A stretch of 28,370 bases of DNA from a virus, in the IMG/VR virus record IMGVR_UViG_3300010883_000303, positions 1 through 28,370 of that record. One strand, given 5' to 3'. The translations under genes and the position numbers were made by a program. The first letter of the stretch is position 1. Each line of letters begins with the position of its first letter. Below are positions 1-6,924 of the stretch, one piece after another. A model generated the notes under the pieces. It saw nothing but the letters and a program-made list of their open reading frames with translations, had not been told where the DNA came from and made no database searches.

Positions 1-1
1 A

Positions 2-553
2 AATAAGTGTTTGATTGCGTATGATTACGTCAAACTCACTGGGGAAAAAGTAGGTCAAAACTGGGCCGAGCACCAAGCTATAGGAGAAAAAATTCAGCGA
101 CTCAAAGAAATTGCCGTAGAAGTTAACGCCCCCTTGTTAACCGCAATGCAGCTCAACAGAACGGGAGAAAACAGAAACAGGCAGGGGTCGGCCCTAGTAG
201 ATGACAGCTCCGCTATCTCCCTGTCCGACAGGCTGCAATGGTACGCTGCGTTTACCGCTATATTCAGGCGCAAAACCTTAGACGAAATCGCTCTCGACGG
301 AGAAGACTTCGGCACACACAAGCTAATCCCGCTCAAGACCCGCTTCCAAGGTAAGGACGCCATGGGCCACCAAGACTTCCTTAGCAGAAGATTTCCAGAC
401 GGCTCTGAAAGATACGTGATGAATCATCTTAATTTTTCTATTGGTAATTTCAACATAGAAGAGCGGGGCTCGCTAAGAGATATCTGCGAGAGAGCCAGAG
501 AATCTTACGAGCTGAACGATAGGGGGAGAAACGACGGGAACTCACTCTTATGA
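2..553 (+). CDS. dnaB: Replicative DNA helicase, DnaB family (5' partial)
   Basis: This is the C-terminal part of an SF4 (RecA-fold) hexameric helicase, which would unwind DNA at the phage fork. The frame is open to the left edge, so the TTG at 11 is not the true start and the N-terminal domain and Walker A lie outside the window. A Walker B strand (LIAYDY) appears at once. About 40 residues later comes the family motif after the conserved 'A..vNAPLLTAMQLNR' stretch, with QLNR as the sensor-like H3 motif. Next are DDSSAISLSDRLQW, matching the DnaB segment before the last core strands, and a basic KTRFQGKD loop comparable to the KnRnG element. It overlaps the primase by ATGA, so the two are translated together, as expected of a helicase-primase pair. 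The family call is firm from motifs; T7-type fusion is excluded because the primase is a separate gene downstream. Confidence 0.88.
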   Translation, partial: NKCLIAYDYVKLTGEKVGQNWAEHQAIGEKIQRLKEIAVEVNAPLLTAMQLNRTGENRNRQGSALVDDSSAISLSDRLQWYAAFTAIFRRKTLDEIALDGEDFGTHKLIPLKTRFQGKDAMGHQDFLSRRFPDGSERYVMNHLNFSIGNFNIEERGSLRDICERARESYELNDRGRNDGNSLL

Positions 554-1485
554 GCAGAAACTATAAAGATATGCTTTATGAGCTTGGCTATTCCAACATA
601 ATGGAAAATGCCAAAGAATACAGGACTAGACCTATCTACAGGGAGTCCGACAACAACACCGTCTTGCGGATAAGCAAACAGAACGGCTACTTTGTGGACT
701 TTGCCAAAAACATAAGCGGGTCATTCGAGGACTTGGTTAAGCTCTCCCTAGACCTGAAATCAATAGAAGACGTTAAGGGTTGGGTGAGCAAGCATGGTGG
801 GGTAAGCTCCACCTCGGAAGAAGCGAAGCCTACAATTAGGGCACAAAAAACATTCCCCAAAGCGGTCTTGGCCAAGCTCTTTCCCGATCACAGTTATTGG
901 GTCGCGAGGGGTGTCTCAGAGTATACAGTCTCTCGGTTTCGCGGGGGAATAGTAAGAGAGGGCAAGATGGCGAACAGATATGTTTTCCCAATTTTCGATG
1001 CCAAAGAAAATTTAGTTGGAGTTGCTGGCAGAGATTTAATTTCTAGTGATCGTAGACCAAAATGGAAGCTCATTGGAGATAAGTCTCAGTGGAAATACCC
1101 CGCGTTTTTAAATCATAGAGAGCTAAAGGAATCAAAATCAGTAATAATAGTAGAAAGCATAGGAGACATGCTTGCTCTCTGGGATTGCGAAATCAAAAAC
1201 GTATGCGTGACGTTCGGCTTAGACATTGGCCCAGCTCTATTAAATCTTTTCTTGCGGTACGACATGGAAAGGGTTATTGTTTCATTTAACGACGACTCCG
1301 AAAACAATGAAGCTGGAAACTTGGCCGCAAATAAGGCTGAAAAGAAGCTCCTTCGGTATTTCGACCGAAGCCAAATTAGCGTAGCCCTTCCTACTCGAAA
1401 CGATTTCGGGGAGATGTCTAAAGACGAAATAATTAAATGGGTAAAACAACACAATATCTATCAGCCTCAAGAATCAAGACGCTAG
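550..1485 (+). CDS. DNA primase, DnaG/Toprim type, cysteine-free N-terminal domain
   Basis: This primase would make RNA primers for lagging-strand synthesis. Residues about 115-162 match the DnaG RNA-polymerase basic region: YWVARGVSEYTVSRF, then RYVFPIFDAKENLVGVAGRD. The Toprim domain follows, with catalytic Glu202 in IIVESIGDMLAL and an acidic metal site at Asp248-Asp249 in VIVSFNDD, then EAGNLAANKA. The N-terminal 70 residues have the layout of a CHC2 zinc-binding domain (PIYRES...NTVLRISKQNGYFVDF...GSFEDLV), but none of the expected Cys/His ligands is present. The 311-residue length is short because the DnaB-binding C-terminal domain of DnaG is absent. The ATG lies inside the helicase stop (ATGA). 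The gene's end is overlapped for 49 bases by the nuclease gene in another frame. Toprim assignment is strong; a zinc-free primer-site recognition mode is inference. Confidence 0.88.
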   Translation: MSRNYKDMLYELGYSNIMENAKEYRTRPIYRESDNNTVLRISKQNGYFVDFAKNISGSFEDLVKLSLDLKSIEDVKGWVSKHGGVSSTSEEAKPTIRAQKTFPKAVLAKLFPDHSYWVARGVSEYTVSRFRGGIVREGKMANRYVFPIFDAKENLVGVAGRDLISSDRRPKWKLIGDKSQWKYPAFLNHRELKESKSVIIVESIGDMLALWDCEIKNVCVTFGLDIGPALLNLFLRYDMERVIVSFNDDSENNEAGNLAANKAEKKLLRYFDRSQISVALPTRNDFGEMSKDEIIKWVKQHNIYQPQESRR

Positions 1486-2411
1486 AGAATTGCTCTTGGT
1501 TGTATTGGGGAAAATATCACCTCAAATTGCCCGACACGACAAATGACGGCGCGATTCGGGGATCGATTTGCCACCTCATCTTTGAGTGCCTCCTGAACAA
1601 GCGACACAAAAAGCATTTTACCGCTATCACCAAGGCTTCCGACACAAACGCAAGCCCAGCTGTTATTAGACTCATAGTGAAGCAGCTCCACCAGTATGAG
1701 GCTTTCAACGAAGAGAATTATGACATGATTTTAGAGATGATTCTCGTGGGGTTGAATAACGACTTCTACTGCAAGGGCAAGGCTCTAGGCGAAGCCGAGA
1801 AGAGGTTCGATCTTACAAACGAAGACCCGCCCTATCGAATAATGGGCTTTATGGATAAGTACGCAATCGACAAGAAAAATAGTACCGTTAGTATTGTTGA
1901 TTACAAATCAAGCAAGAAAAAATTCAGAGGGGAGGAACTAGAATCCAATGCTCAAGCAATGATGTACTCCCTAGCTGCAAGAAAACTTTGGCCCAAGGTA
2001 AAACGAAGGATCGTAGACTTTCTTTTCCTGCGGTTCCCTCGCCAGCCAGTTCAAAAGCTTGAATTTTCAGACGAACAGCTCCGTGGGTTTGAGTTCTATC
2101 TCAGTCACATACACGAACAGATAAACAACTTCACAGAAGAGCTTGCTAAAACTAATTACGCCGCCGACAATCCGAAAGTCCGCTGGCTATGCGGTCCCGC
2201 TAAGAGCGGGTGGATTTGCCCACTTCATAAGCCCTTCGACTATTATGTTTTGCTTGACAAATCCTCAAGAATAGTAAAAACTAGTCATAAGAAGTCGGAA
2301 CTGACTTTAAAGAAAGAACACACAATTGAAGAAAGACACTACACAGGATGCCCAAGATTCAATGGCAGCGGGGGGTCGTGTTCTTCAATGGAAGACCCGT
2401 TTGATTTTTAA
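1437..2411 (+). CDS. PD-(D/E)XK nuclease, RecB/Cas4-like
   Basis: This looks like a single-domain DNA exonuclease of the RecB/AddB/Cas4 superfamily, likely acting in phage recombination or end processing. The N-terminus has the family signature LSASRIKTLENCSWLYW with Cys19, then GxxxH (His46) and Glu50. The core shows IMGFMD (Asp140), IVDYKSSK (Asp155-x-Lys157) and a Gln-Tyr helix (AQAMMY, Gln173), the expected motif II-III-IV order. Cys252, Cys261, Cys305 and Cys315 near the C-terminus, with Cys19, could bind an iron-sulfur cluster, but the spacing is not the classical Cas4 one. No in-frame ATG/GTG/TTG lies between 1437 and the conserved LSASRI motif, so the 49-base overlap with the primase is needed. 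The downstream gene starts directly at its stop (TAAATG). There is no CRISPR array or cas1/cas2 nearby, so a spacer-acquisition role is unlikely. Confidence 0.82.
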   Translation: MGKTTQYLSASRIKTLENCSWLYWGKYHLKLPDTTNDGAIRGSICHLIFECLLNKRHKKHFTAITKASDTNASPAVIRLIVKQLHQYEAFNEENYDMILEMILVGLNNDFYCKGKALGEAEKRFDLTNEDPPYRIMGFMDKYAIDKKNSTVSIVDYKSSKKKFRGEELESNAQAMMYSLAARKLWPKVKRRIVDFLFLRFPRQPVQKLEFSDEQLRGFEFYLSHIHEQINNFTEELAKTNYAADNPKVRWLCGPAKSGWICPLHKPFDYYVLLDKSSRIVKTSHKKSELTLKKEHTIEERHYTGCPRFNGSGGSCSSMEDPFDF

Positions 2412-3155
2412 ATGATACCTTTTTTTAAATCTCATTACTCGATTGGAAAATCCATCCTTACCTTACAGGAAAAAGGTACGGCCATCGAAGGCGGGCCGCA
2501 GTCCATCATAGACCTATGCCTTAAAAACGAAATCAAGTCCCTTCACCTTGTCGAAGATTCTATGAGCGGCTTTCTGGAGGGGTATATCAACGCTAAGTCT
2601 GCGAAGCTTGACTTTAGATTTGGGTTGAGACTAAACGTGTGCAACGATATGTTTGAAAAGAACGAGGCCTCTCTTGGTAAGACCTCAAAAGTGGTGATAT
2701 TTGCGAACAATAAGGCTGGATACAAAAGATTAATAAAAATTTTCACCTCAGCCGCGCAAAAGGGATTCTACTACACTCCAAGAACAGACTATAAAACCCT
2801 AGCGTCATTTTGGGACAAAAGAGACCTGACCCTAATGGTTCCATTTTATGATTCGTTTTTATATAAAAATGCCCTGTGCGGTTCCGTTTGTGTGCCTGAT
2901 TTTAAATTTGCTGATCCTGTTTTCGCCGAAGAAGAAAACGATATACCGTTTAACTACCTTATTCAAAAACACCTAGACAGATTTGTTGGCGACAAGTATG
3001 AAAAGGTTAAGGCCAAGAGCGTGTTCTATTCGCGCAAAGAAGACTTCAAGGCGTACCTGACGTTCCGTTGCATAAACAATCGTTCAACCTTGGAAAGGCC
3101 GAACTTAGACCATATGACAAGCAATGAGTTTTGCTTAGAGAGCTGGCAGGGATAG
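2412..3155 (+). CDS. Detached PHP domain of DNA polymerase III alpha (degenerate)
   Basis: This 247-residue protein corresponds to the N-terminal PHP domain of DnaE/PolC, here encoded apart from the polymerase core. It starts SHYSIGKSILTLQE, comparable to the 'HxHSxYSlLDG' opening of DnaE. IIDLCLKNEIKSLHLVEDSMSGF matches the 'A...G..alalTDHgnmfG' segment, and KLDFRFGLRLNV matches the 'ikpIiGvE' strand. The metal-site residues are largely lost: only one His (His8) remains of the HxH pair, Asp49 is followed by Ser instead of His, and the 'G.E' Glu is replaced. It is therefore probably a structural partner, not a nuclease. The C-terminus resembles the region before the LPxF motif, and that motif appears at the start of the polymerase gene. 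The ATG abuts the nuclease stop and no clear Shine-Dalgarno is seen, suggesting coupled translation. Confidence 0.68.
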   Translation: MIPFFKSHYSIGKSILTLQEKGTAIEGGPQSIIDLCLKNEIKSLHLVEDSMSGFLEGYINAKSAKLDFRFGLRLNVCNDMFEKNEASLGKTSKVVIFANNKAGYKRLIKIFTSAAQKGFYYTPRTDYKTLASFWDKRDLTLMVPFYDSFLYKNALCGSVCVPDFKFADPVFAEEENDIPFNYLIQKHLDRFVGDKYEKVKAKSVFYSRKEDFKAYLTFRCINNRSTLERPNLDHMTSNEFCLESWQG

Positions 3156-3161
3156 AGAGAT

Positions 3162-3800
3162 ATGGACGAGCATCTACTAAGATTCGACAAAGGGAAAACG
3201 TATGTCTTTATTGACTGTGAAACTTTAAATTTATGCCTTAACTCATGTCACAACCTGCCTTGGCAGATAGCAATGGTGAAGATTAAGGGCGACCAGATAA
3301 TCGCCGATAAAGATATTTACATAAAATGGGACACGGAACTAAAAATTAGCGCCGATGCTGCTCGTATCACGCGGTACAGTCAAAAAACGGTAGACAGACT
3401 TGGTATATCCCCAGAGGAGGCTTTCCCCACGATAGAAGATTGGCTGGACGACGCCGACCTCATTGCTGGCCACAACATTCTTGGCTTCGATATTTACTTA
3501 ATTAAGGATTATTACAAATTCATGGGTAAATCTGCGGAGCATCTTTACCCCAAGATCATCGACACCAACTCCATAGCGAGGGGAATTAAAATGGGATTGC
3601 CATACAAGCAAGGGGACTCCCTTGCGGAATATCAATACATCGCCTCGAACAAAAAGCAACGAGGAATCAAGACGAGCATGGGGGCTCTCGGAAAAGAGTT
3701 TGATATTGATCATGACTATAGCCGACTCCACGACGCTCTAGTAGACCTAGGATTGAACATCAAAGTCTGGAACAAGCTCAAGTGGCAAATTGACTTATGA
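3162..3800 (+). CDS. DnaQ-like DEDDh 3'-5' exonuclease (proofreading subunit)
   Basis: This is a stand-alone RNase H-fold 3'-5' exonuclease, most likely the proofreading subunit for the adjacent polymerase. All active-site motifs are visible: ExoI VFIDCET (Asp18, Glu20), ExoII GHNILGFDIYLI (Asp110) and ExoIII HDALVD (His190, Asp195), which places it in the DEDDh class of DnaQ and the PolC insert. At 212 residues it is about the size of the DnaQ catalytic domain without a long C-terminal tail. The gene lies 6 bases after the PHP gene and overlaps the polymerase start by ATGA. The start at 3162 follows a purine-rich GGGATAGAGAG stretch. Position between PHP and polymerase is the same as that of the exonuclease inside the PolC polypeptide. 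Enzyme class is very secure; partner identity is inferred from context. Confidence 0.9.
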   Translation: MDEHLLRFDKGKTYVFIDCETLNLCLNSCHNLPWQIAMVKIKGDQIIADKDIYIKWDTELKISADAARITRYSQKTVDRLGISPEEAFPTIEDWLDDADLIAGHNILGFDIYLIKDYYKFMGKSAEHLYPKIIDTNSIARGIKMGLPYKQGDSLAEYQYIASNKKQRGIKTSMGALGKEFDIDHDYSRLHDALVDLGLNIKVWNKLKWQIDL

Positions 3801-6349
3801 AATTCGAGAAAAAATTTAAAAATTACGATCTCGAAATCCACGGAGTAAGGCTTCCTCGGTTTGAGATAGACAAGTCCCACAAGCACAAGCTTAAAGTAAG
3901 CGAGGATTGTGACAATTATGATTTCTTACGCAAGCTGAGCCTAAACGGCTTTGACGAGCTTAACTTAGAAAAGGATTCGGAACTCTATAAGAAATACGTA
4001 GATCGCGCCAAATACGAACTAGCGACCCTAAAGGACCTCGGGTTTATCGATTATGTACTTTTGGTATGGGACGTTATAAACTTCTGCAAAGAGAGCGATA
4101 TTCCCACGGGCATGGGGAGAGGTTCTGCCGCTGGCAGTTTGGTTCTGTTTCTGATAGGCGTTACGGGTGTTGACCCAATAGAGCACGATCTCTATTTCGA
4201 AAGGTTTGTCTCTAAAACCAGAGCCAAGAAAAAGATAGTAGATGGAGTTACGTATCTTGACGGAGCCTTAATGTGCGACGTCGATTTAGACCTCTGTTAC
4301 TACAGGAGGCAAGAGGTTATCCAGTATCTGGAAAGTAAGTTCTCAGGAAAAACAGCCAAGATAGTTACCATGAACACCCTCAGCGGTAAACTGCTGATGA
4401 AGGAGTGCGGTAAAATTGTGGCTGGGAAAAATGAAACCGAAATGAACATGGTTTCAGCGATGATACCCAAGCTTTTCGGTCAAGTCAAAGACATCAAAGA
4501 GACATACGAAGAAGAAGATAAGTTTAGAGAATGGTGCGACGAAAATAAAGAAGCGTACGAGATAGCCACAAAACTCAGAGGGTTGACAAAGAACAAGGGG
4601 GTTCATCCCTCCGCCATATCCCTGTCTTACGAGCCGATGGAGGACTCTTGCCCAGCCGAGCTTTCATCTGGAAAGGATTCTTCCGTGTGCTCGTACGATA
4701 TGAATTGGATTTCTATTTTCAACGTTAAGCTCGACCTGCTCGGCTTAAGGAGCGTCTCCGTCGTGGATGATGTATGCAAACGGGTGGGGATCAAGATGAC
4801 CGACATAGACCTTAACGACGATCTCATTTATCAACAGCTGCAAGACCTCAGGACTCCGCACGGATGCTTTCAGATCGAAGCGGAAACCAACTATAGAATT
4901 TGCCAGAAAGTAAAGCCCAAAAACCTTGACGAACTAAGCGCTGTTCTTGCACTCGCTAGGCCGGGGGCCATGCAGTTCGCTGATCAATACGCTAACTACA
5001 CAAACAATGATGTCAACGAATCCATTCACCCATTCTTTGATGATATTTTGGCATCGACAGGAGGCGTTTGTCTTTATCAAGAGCAGATGATGAAGATGGC
5101 GCACAAGGTGGGCTTTACGCTTGATGAGGCAGAAACCCTCCGTCGTATCGTCGGCAAAAAGAAAAGAACCGAAGTGAGGAAGTGGAAGAAAAAGATTATT
5201 GATAAGATTAAAGAAAATAATCTTGACCCCGACATCAGCGAAATCCTTTGGCAAATCCTCGAGGATTCAGCCAACTACTCATTCAACAAGAGCCATAGCG
5301 TGAGTTACGCTGCCCTCGCCGCTGCAACAGTTTATCTCAAGTTCACGCATCCCCAGCAGTTTTTCCTTTCCCTCTTGAAGATGACTCGCCACGAACCAGA
5401 CCCAATAAATGAAATCTCTAGAATCCACACAGAAATGAGTGAGTTCGATATCAAACTGCTCCCCCCACACCTTACCAGATCGGAGATGGACTTCAGCATC
5501 GAGGGTAAAGATATTAGGTTTGGATTGCTTTCTATAAAGGGAATCTCCGAAAAGTCCATTGAAAAAATAAACAACTTCAAGAGTGTCTACTCTAACAAAT
5601 TCGAAATCTTCTCCGCAGCCAGAGAGGCTAAGCTAAATATCGGCGTGCTGTCTGCCCTGATTCAAGCTGGAGCCTTGGAGGGGTTTAAGCAATCTCGAAG
5701 TAAGGTCGTGCTCGAGGCACAACTATGGAATCTCCTAACAGACAGGGAAAGAAGATATGCGATGTCTCTCGCGGATCAGATGGAGTTCGACTTGGTAGAA
5801 ACGATCAAATTCCTAATGGACTTTAAGGATGAGAAAGGCAAGGCGATTGTTAAGGGCTCTAGGTATGAGACGATCAAGAAAAAATATCAACCATATTTAG
5901 ACATTTTTTTACTAAACAGCAAGTCTGAGAGCTTCGCGAACTGGTACTACGAAAAGATGCTCCTCGGATACACTTACAATAAAACCCTCCAAGATATCTT
6001 CTCCGACAAAAGACCAGGCCTTGCTCCCATACGTAGCGTTAATGGCCTCCCAGCGCGTGCTAGAGCCATCTTTATTGGCAGGGTGGAGGATACCCACAAG
6101 GGAAAGTCTAAGAACGGAAATAAGTACTTCAAAGCTGTCATTTCTGACGAAACAGGACTTATTCCTGCCCTCATTTTTAGGGACCAAATGGACAAATGCG
6201 AGTCGGCAAACAGCGGTTTCCCCAAGAAAAATAATATTGTCATCGTAAAAGGCACGAAAGCCGACGGAGCTGTCTTTGCGGACGTAATTAGCGTTCAAGA
6301 CACCCAAGTATATACTAAACTTTCCGAGCTCAAGGCAATAAAGAGTTGA
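3797..6349 (+). CDS. dnaE: DNA polymerase III alpha subunit core, PHP-less (C family)
   Basis: This is the replicative C-family polymerase of the phage. It lacks a PHP domain and begins near the 'LPxF' motif (RLPRFEID, residues 19-26) that follows PHP in DnaE. The palm has GMGRGSAAGSLV (105-116), the catalytic pair in CDVDLDLCYYRR (Asp161, Asp163) and the third Asp313 in KLDLLGLRSVS. Further motifs are NKGVHPSA, GCFQIEAE, LALARPGAM, CLYQEQMMKMA, LRRIVGKKK and YSFNKSHSVSYA, all in DnaE order. A C-terminal OB-fold (about 750-830; AIFIGRVEDTHKGKSKNGNKYF...ISDETG) should contact ssDNA. The 850 residues are close to DnaE minus its PHP domain. The upstream genes supply the PHP domain and exonuclease. 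The final codons and stop overlap the -35 box of the next promoter. Catalytic residues are intact, so activity is expected. Confidence 0.95.
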   Translation: MKFEKKFKNYDLEIHGVRLPRFEIDKSHKHKLKVSEDCDNYDFLRKLSLNGFDELNLEKDSELYKKYVDRAKYELATLKDLGFIDYVLLVWDVINFCKESDIPTGMGRGSAAGSLVLFLIGVTGVDPIEHDLYFERFVSKTRAKKKIVDGVTYLDGALMCDVDLDLCYYRRQEVIQYLESKFSGKTAKIVTMNTLSGKLLMKECGKIVAGKNETEMNMVSAMIPKLFGQVKDIKETYEEEDKFREWCDENKEAYEIATKLRGLTKNKGVHPSAISLSYEPMEDSCPAELSSGKDSSVCSYDMNWISIFNVKLDLLGLRSVSVVDDVCKRVGIKMTDIDLNDDLIYQQLQDLRTPHGCFQIEAETNYRICQKVKPKNLDELSAVLALARPGAMQFADQYANYTNNDVNESIHPFFDDILASTGGVCLYQEQMMKMAHKVGFTLDEAETLRRIVGKKKRTEVRKWKKKIIDKIKENNLDPDISEILWQILEDSANYSFNKSHSVSYAALAAATVYLKFTHPQQFFLSLLKMTRHEPDPINEISRIHTEMSEFDIKLLPPHLTRSEMDFSIEGKDIRFGLLSIKGISEKSIEKINNFKSVYSNKFEIFSAAREAKLNIGVLSALIQAGALEGFKQSRSKVVLEAQLWNLLTDRERRYAMSLADQMEFDLVETIKFLMDFKDEKGKAIVKGSRYETIKKKYQPYLDIFLLNSKSESFANWYYEKMLLGYTYNKTLQDIFSDKRPGLAPIRSVNGLPARARAIFIGRVEDTHKGKSKNGNKYFKAVISDETGLIPALIFRDQMDKCESANSGFPKKNNIVIVKGTKADGAVFADVISVQDTQVYTKLSELKAIKS

Positions 6350-6374
6350 CACAGTCCCAAGAATAGAGTAAGAT
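6346..6374 (+). promoter_or_regulatory. Sigma70-type promoter giving a leaderless mRNA (P1)
   Basis: TTGACA (6346-6351) is a perfect -35 box, followed by a 17-base spacer and TAAGAT (6369-6374) as -10. The ATG of the next gene starts 7 bases after the -10, where transcription would begin, so the mRNA should have little or no 5' leader. The -35 box overlaps the polymerase stop codon. The spacer carries CCAAG at 6357-6361, at the same offset as in the second copy at 10015-10043. Promoter function is inferred from sequence only. Confidence 0.75.
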
Positions 6375-6381
6375 AACAAAC

Positions 6382-6924
6382 ATGATACACTTCTACAAAC
6401 CAAATGCCCGAAACGCTGGCGCGGCTTGCAGCTTCTACCTAAACAAGTCTGACGAATCATTTTTTGCGACCATCCTAAAACAGGCCACTTGGGACGACAA
6501 GAAAAGAAGGGCGACTTTCGACAAAAAAAGCCAAATCGTAGTCAAGCTTAGTAAGCAGGAGGTTGCGGACTTCATCCACGCCATCGAGAGCAAAGCTTCC
6601 CTTAGCGCCTACCATCAAAGCAGAGACAATATCACAAAGTTCAACTTTACATTTTCAGAGAAGAATGATAAAAGTGGATTTTATTTTTCAGTCACACAAG
6701 AACCCAAAGACGACTCCACACAAAAAGCGTCAATCTCTGTACCGCTGTATACAAACGAAGCTTGCTTGCTGCGTAAGCACTTAGAGTTTCTCCTTGACCA
6801 GTTCTTCGAGCTTGATGACGCCAAGTATGAAGTTAAGCAGCAGGAATACAAAGCCCAACAAGCCGATCAAAGTCACGCCCCGCCCCAAGCAGTTGAGGGA
6901 CAAGCGGAAGAAGACCCGTGGTAA
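6382..6924 (+). CDS. Probable single-stranded DNA-binding protein with acidic tail
   Basis: No family match is certain. The 180-residue protein opens with alternating strands (MIHFYKPNARNAGAACSFYL; FFATILKQATWD), has basic patches (DDKKRRATFDKKS) and then a long tail rich in Gln, Pro and acidic residues that ends EEDPW. A compact domain plus a flexible acidic tail with a terminal aromatic residue is the hallmark of bacterial SSB (ending in IPF) and T7 gp2.5 (ending in Phe), where the tail recruits replication partners. The N-terminal domain does not read as a standard OB-fold SSB; a Whirly/PC4-like fold is possible but unproven. Its place directly after the polymerase, with its own strong promoter, suits an abundant ssDNA-binding protein. 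The start is fixed by the promoter 7 bases upstream and no Shine-Dalgarno is present. The next gene follows at TAAATG. Confidence 0.5.
   Translation: MIHFYKPNARNAGAACSFYLNKSDESFFATILKQATWDDKKRRATFDKKSQIVVKLSKQEVADFIHAIESKASLSAYHQSRDNITKFNFTFSEKNDKSGFYFSVTQEPKDDSTQKASISVPLYTNEACLLRKHLEFLLDQFFELDDAKYEVKQQEYKAQQADQSHAPPQAVEGQAEEDPW

Noticed and set aside
1437-2411. Cas4-type CRISPR adaptation gene
   Set aside because: The nuclease has Cas4-like motifs but the cysteine spacing is atypical and there is no CRISPR array, cas1 or cas2 in the window; recombination is a better fit.
3791-3820. TTGACT before the polymerase gene as a third copy of the phage promoter
   Set aside because: No TAAGAT-like hexamer stands 17 bases downstream and the site would lie inside the polymerase coding start.
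4585-4615. TTGACA inside the polymerase gene as a promoter
   Set aside because: The -10 position has a C-rich hexamer and no gene starts nearby.
5912-6460. 182-residue minus-strand open frame opposite the polymerase 3' end
   Set aside because: It lies antisense to a conserved gene, spans promoter P1 and has no domain-like features; a shadow frame.
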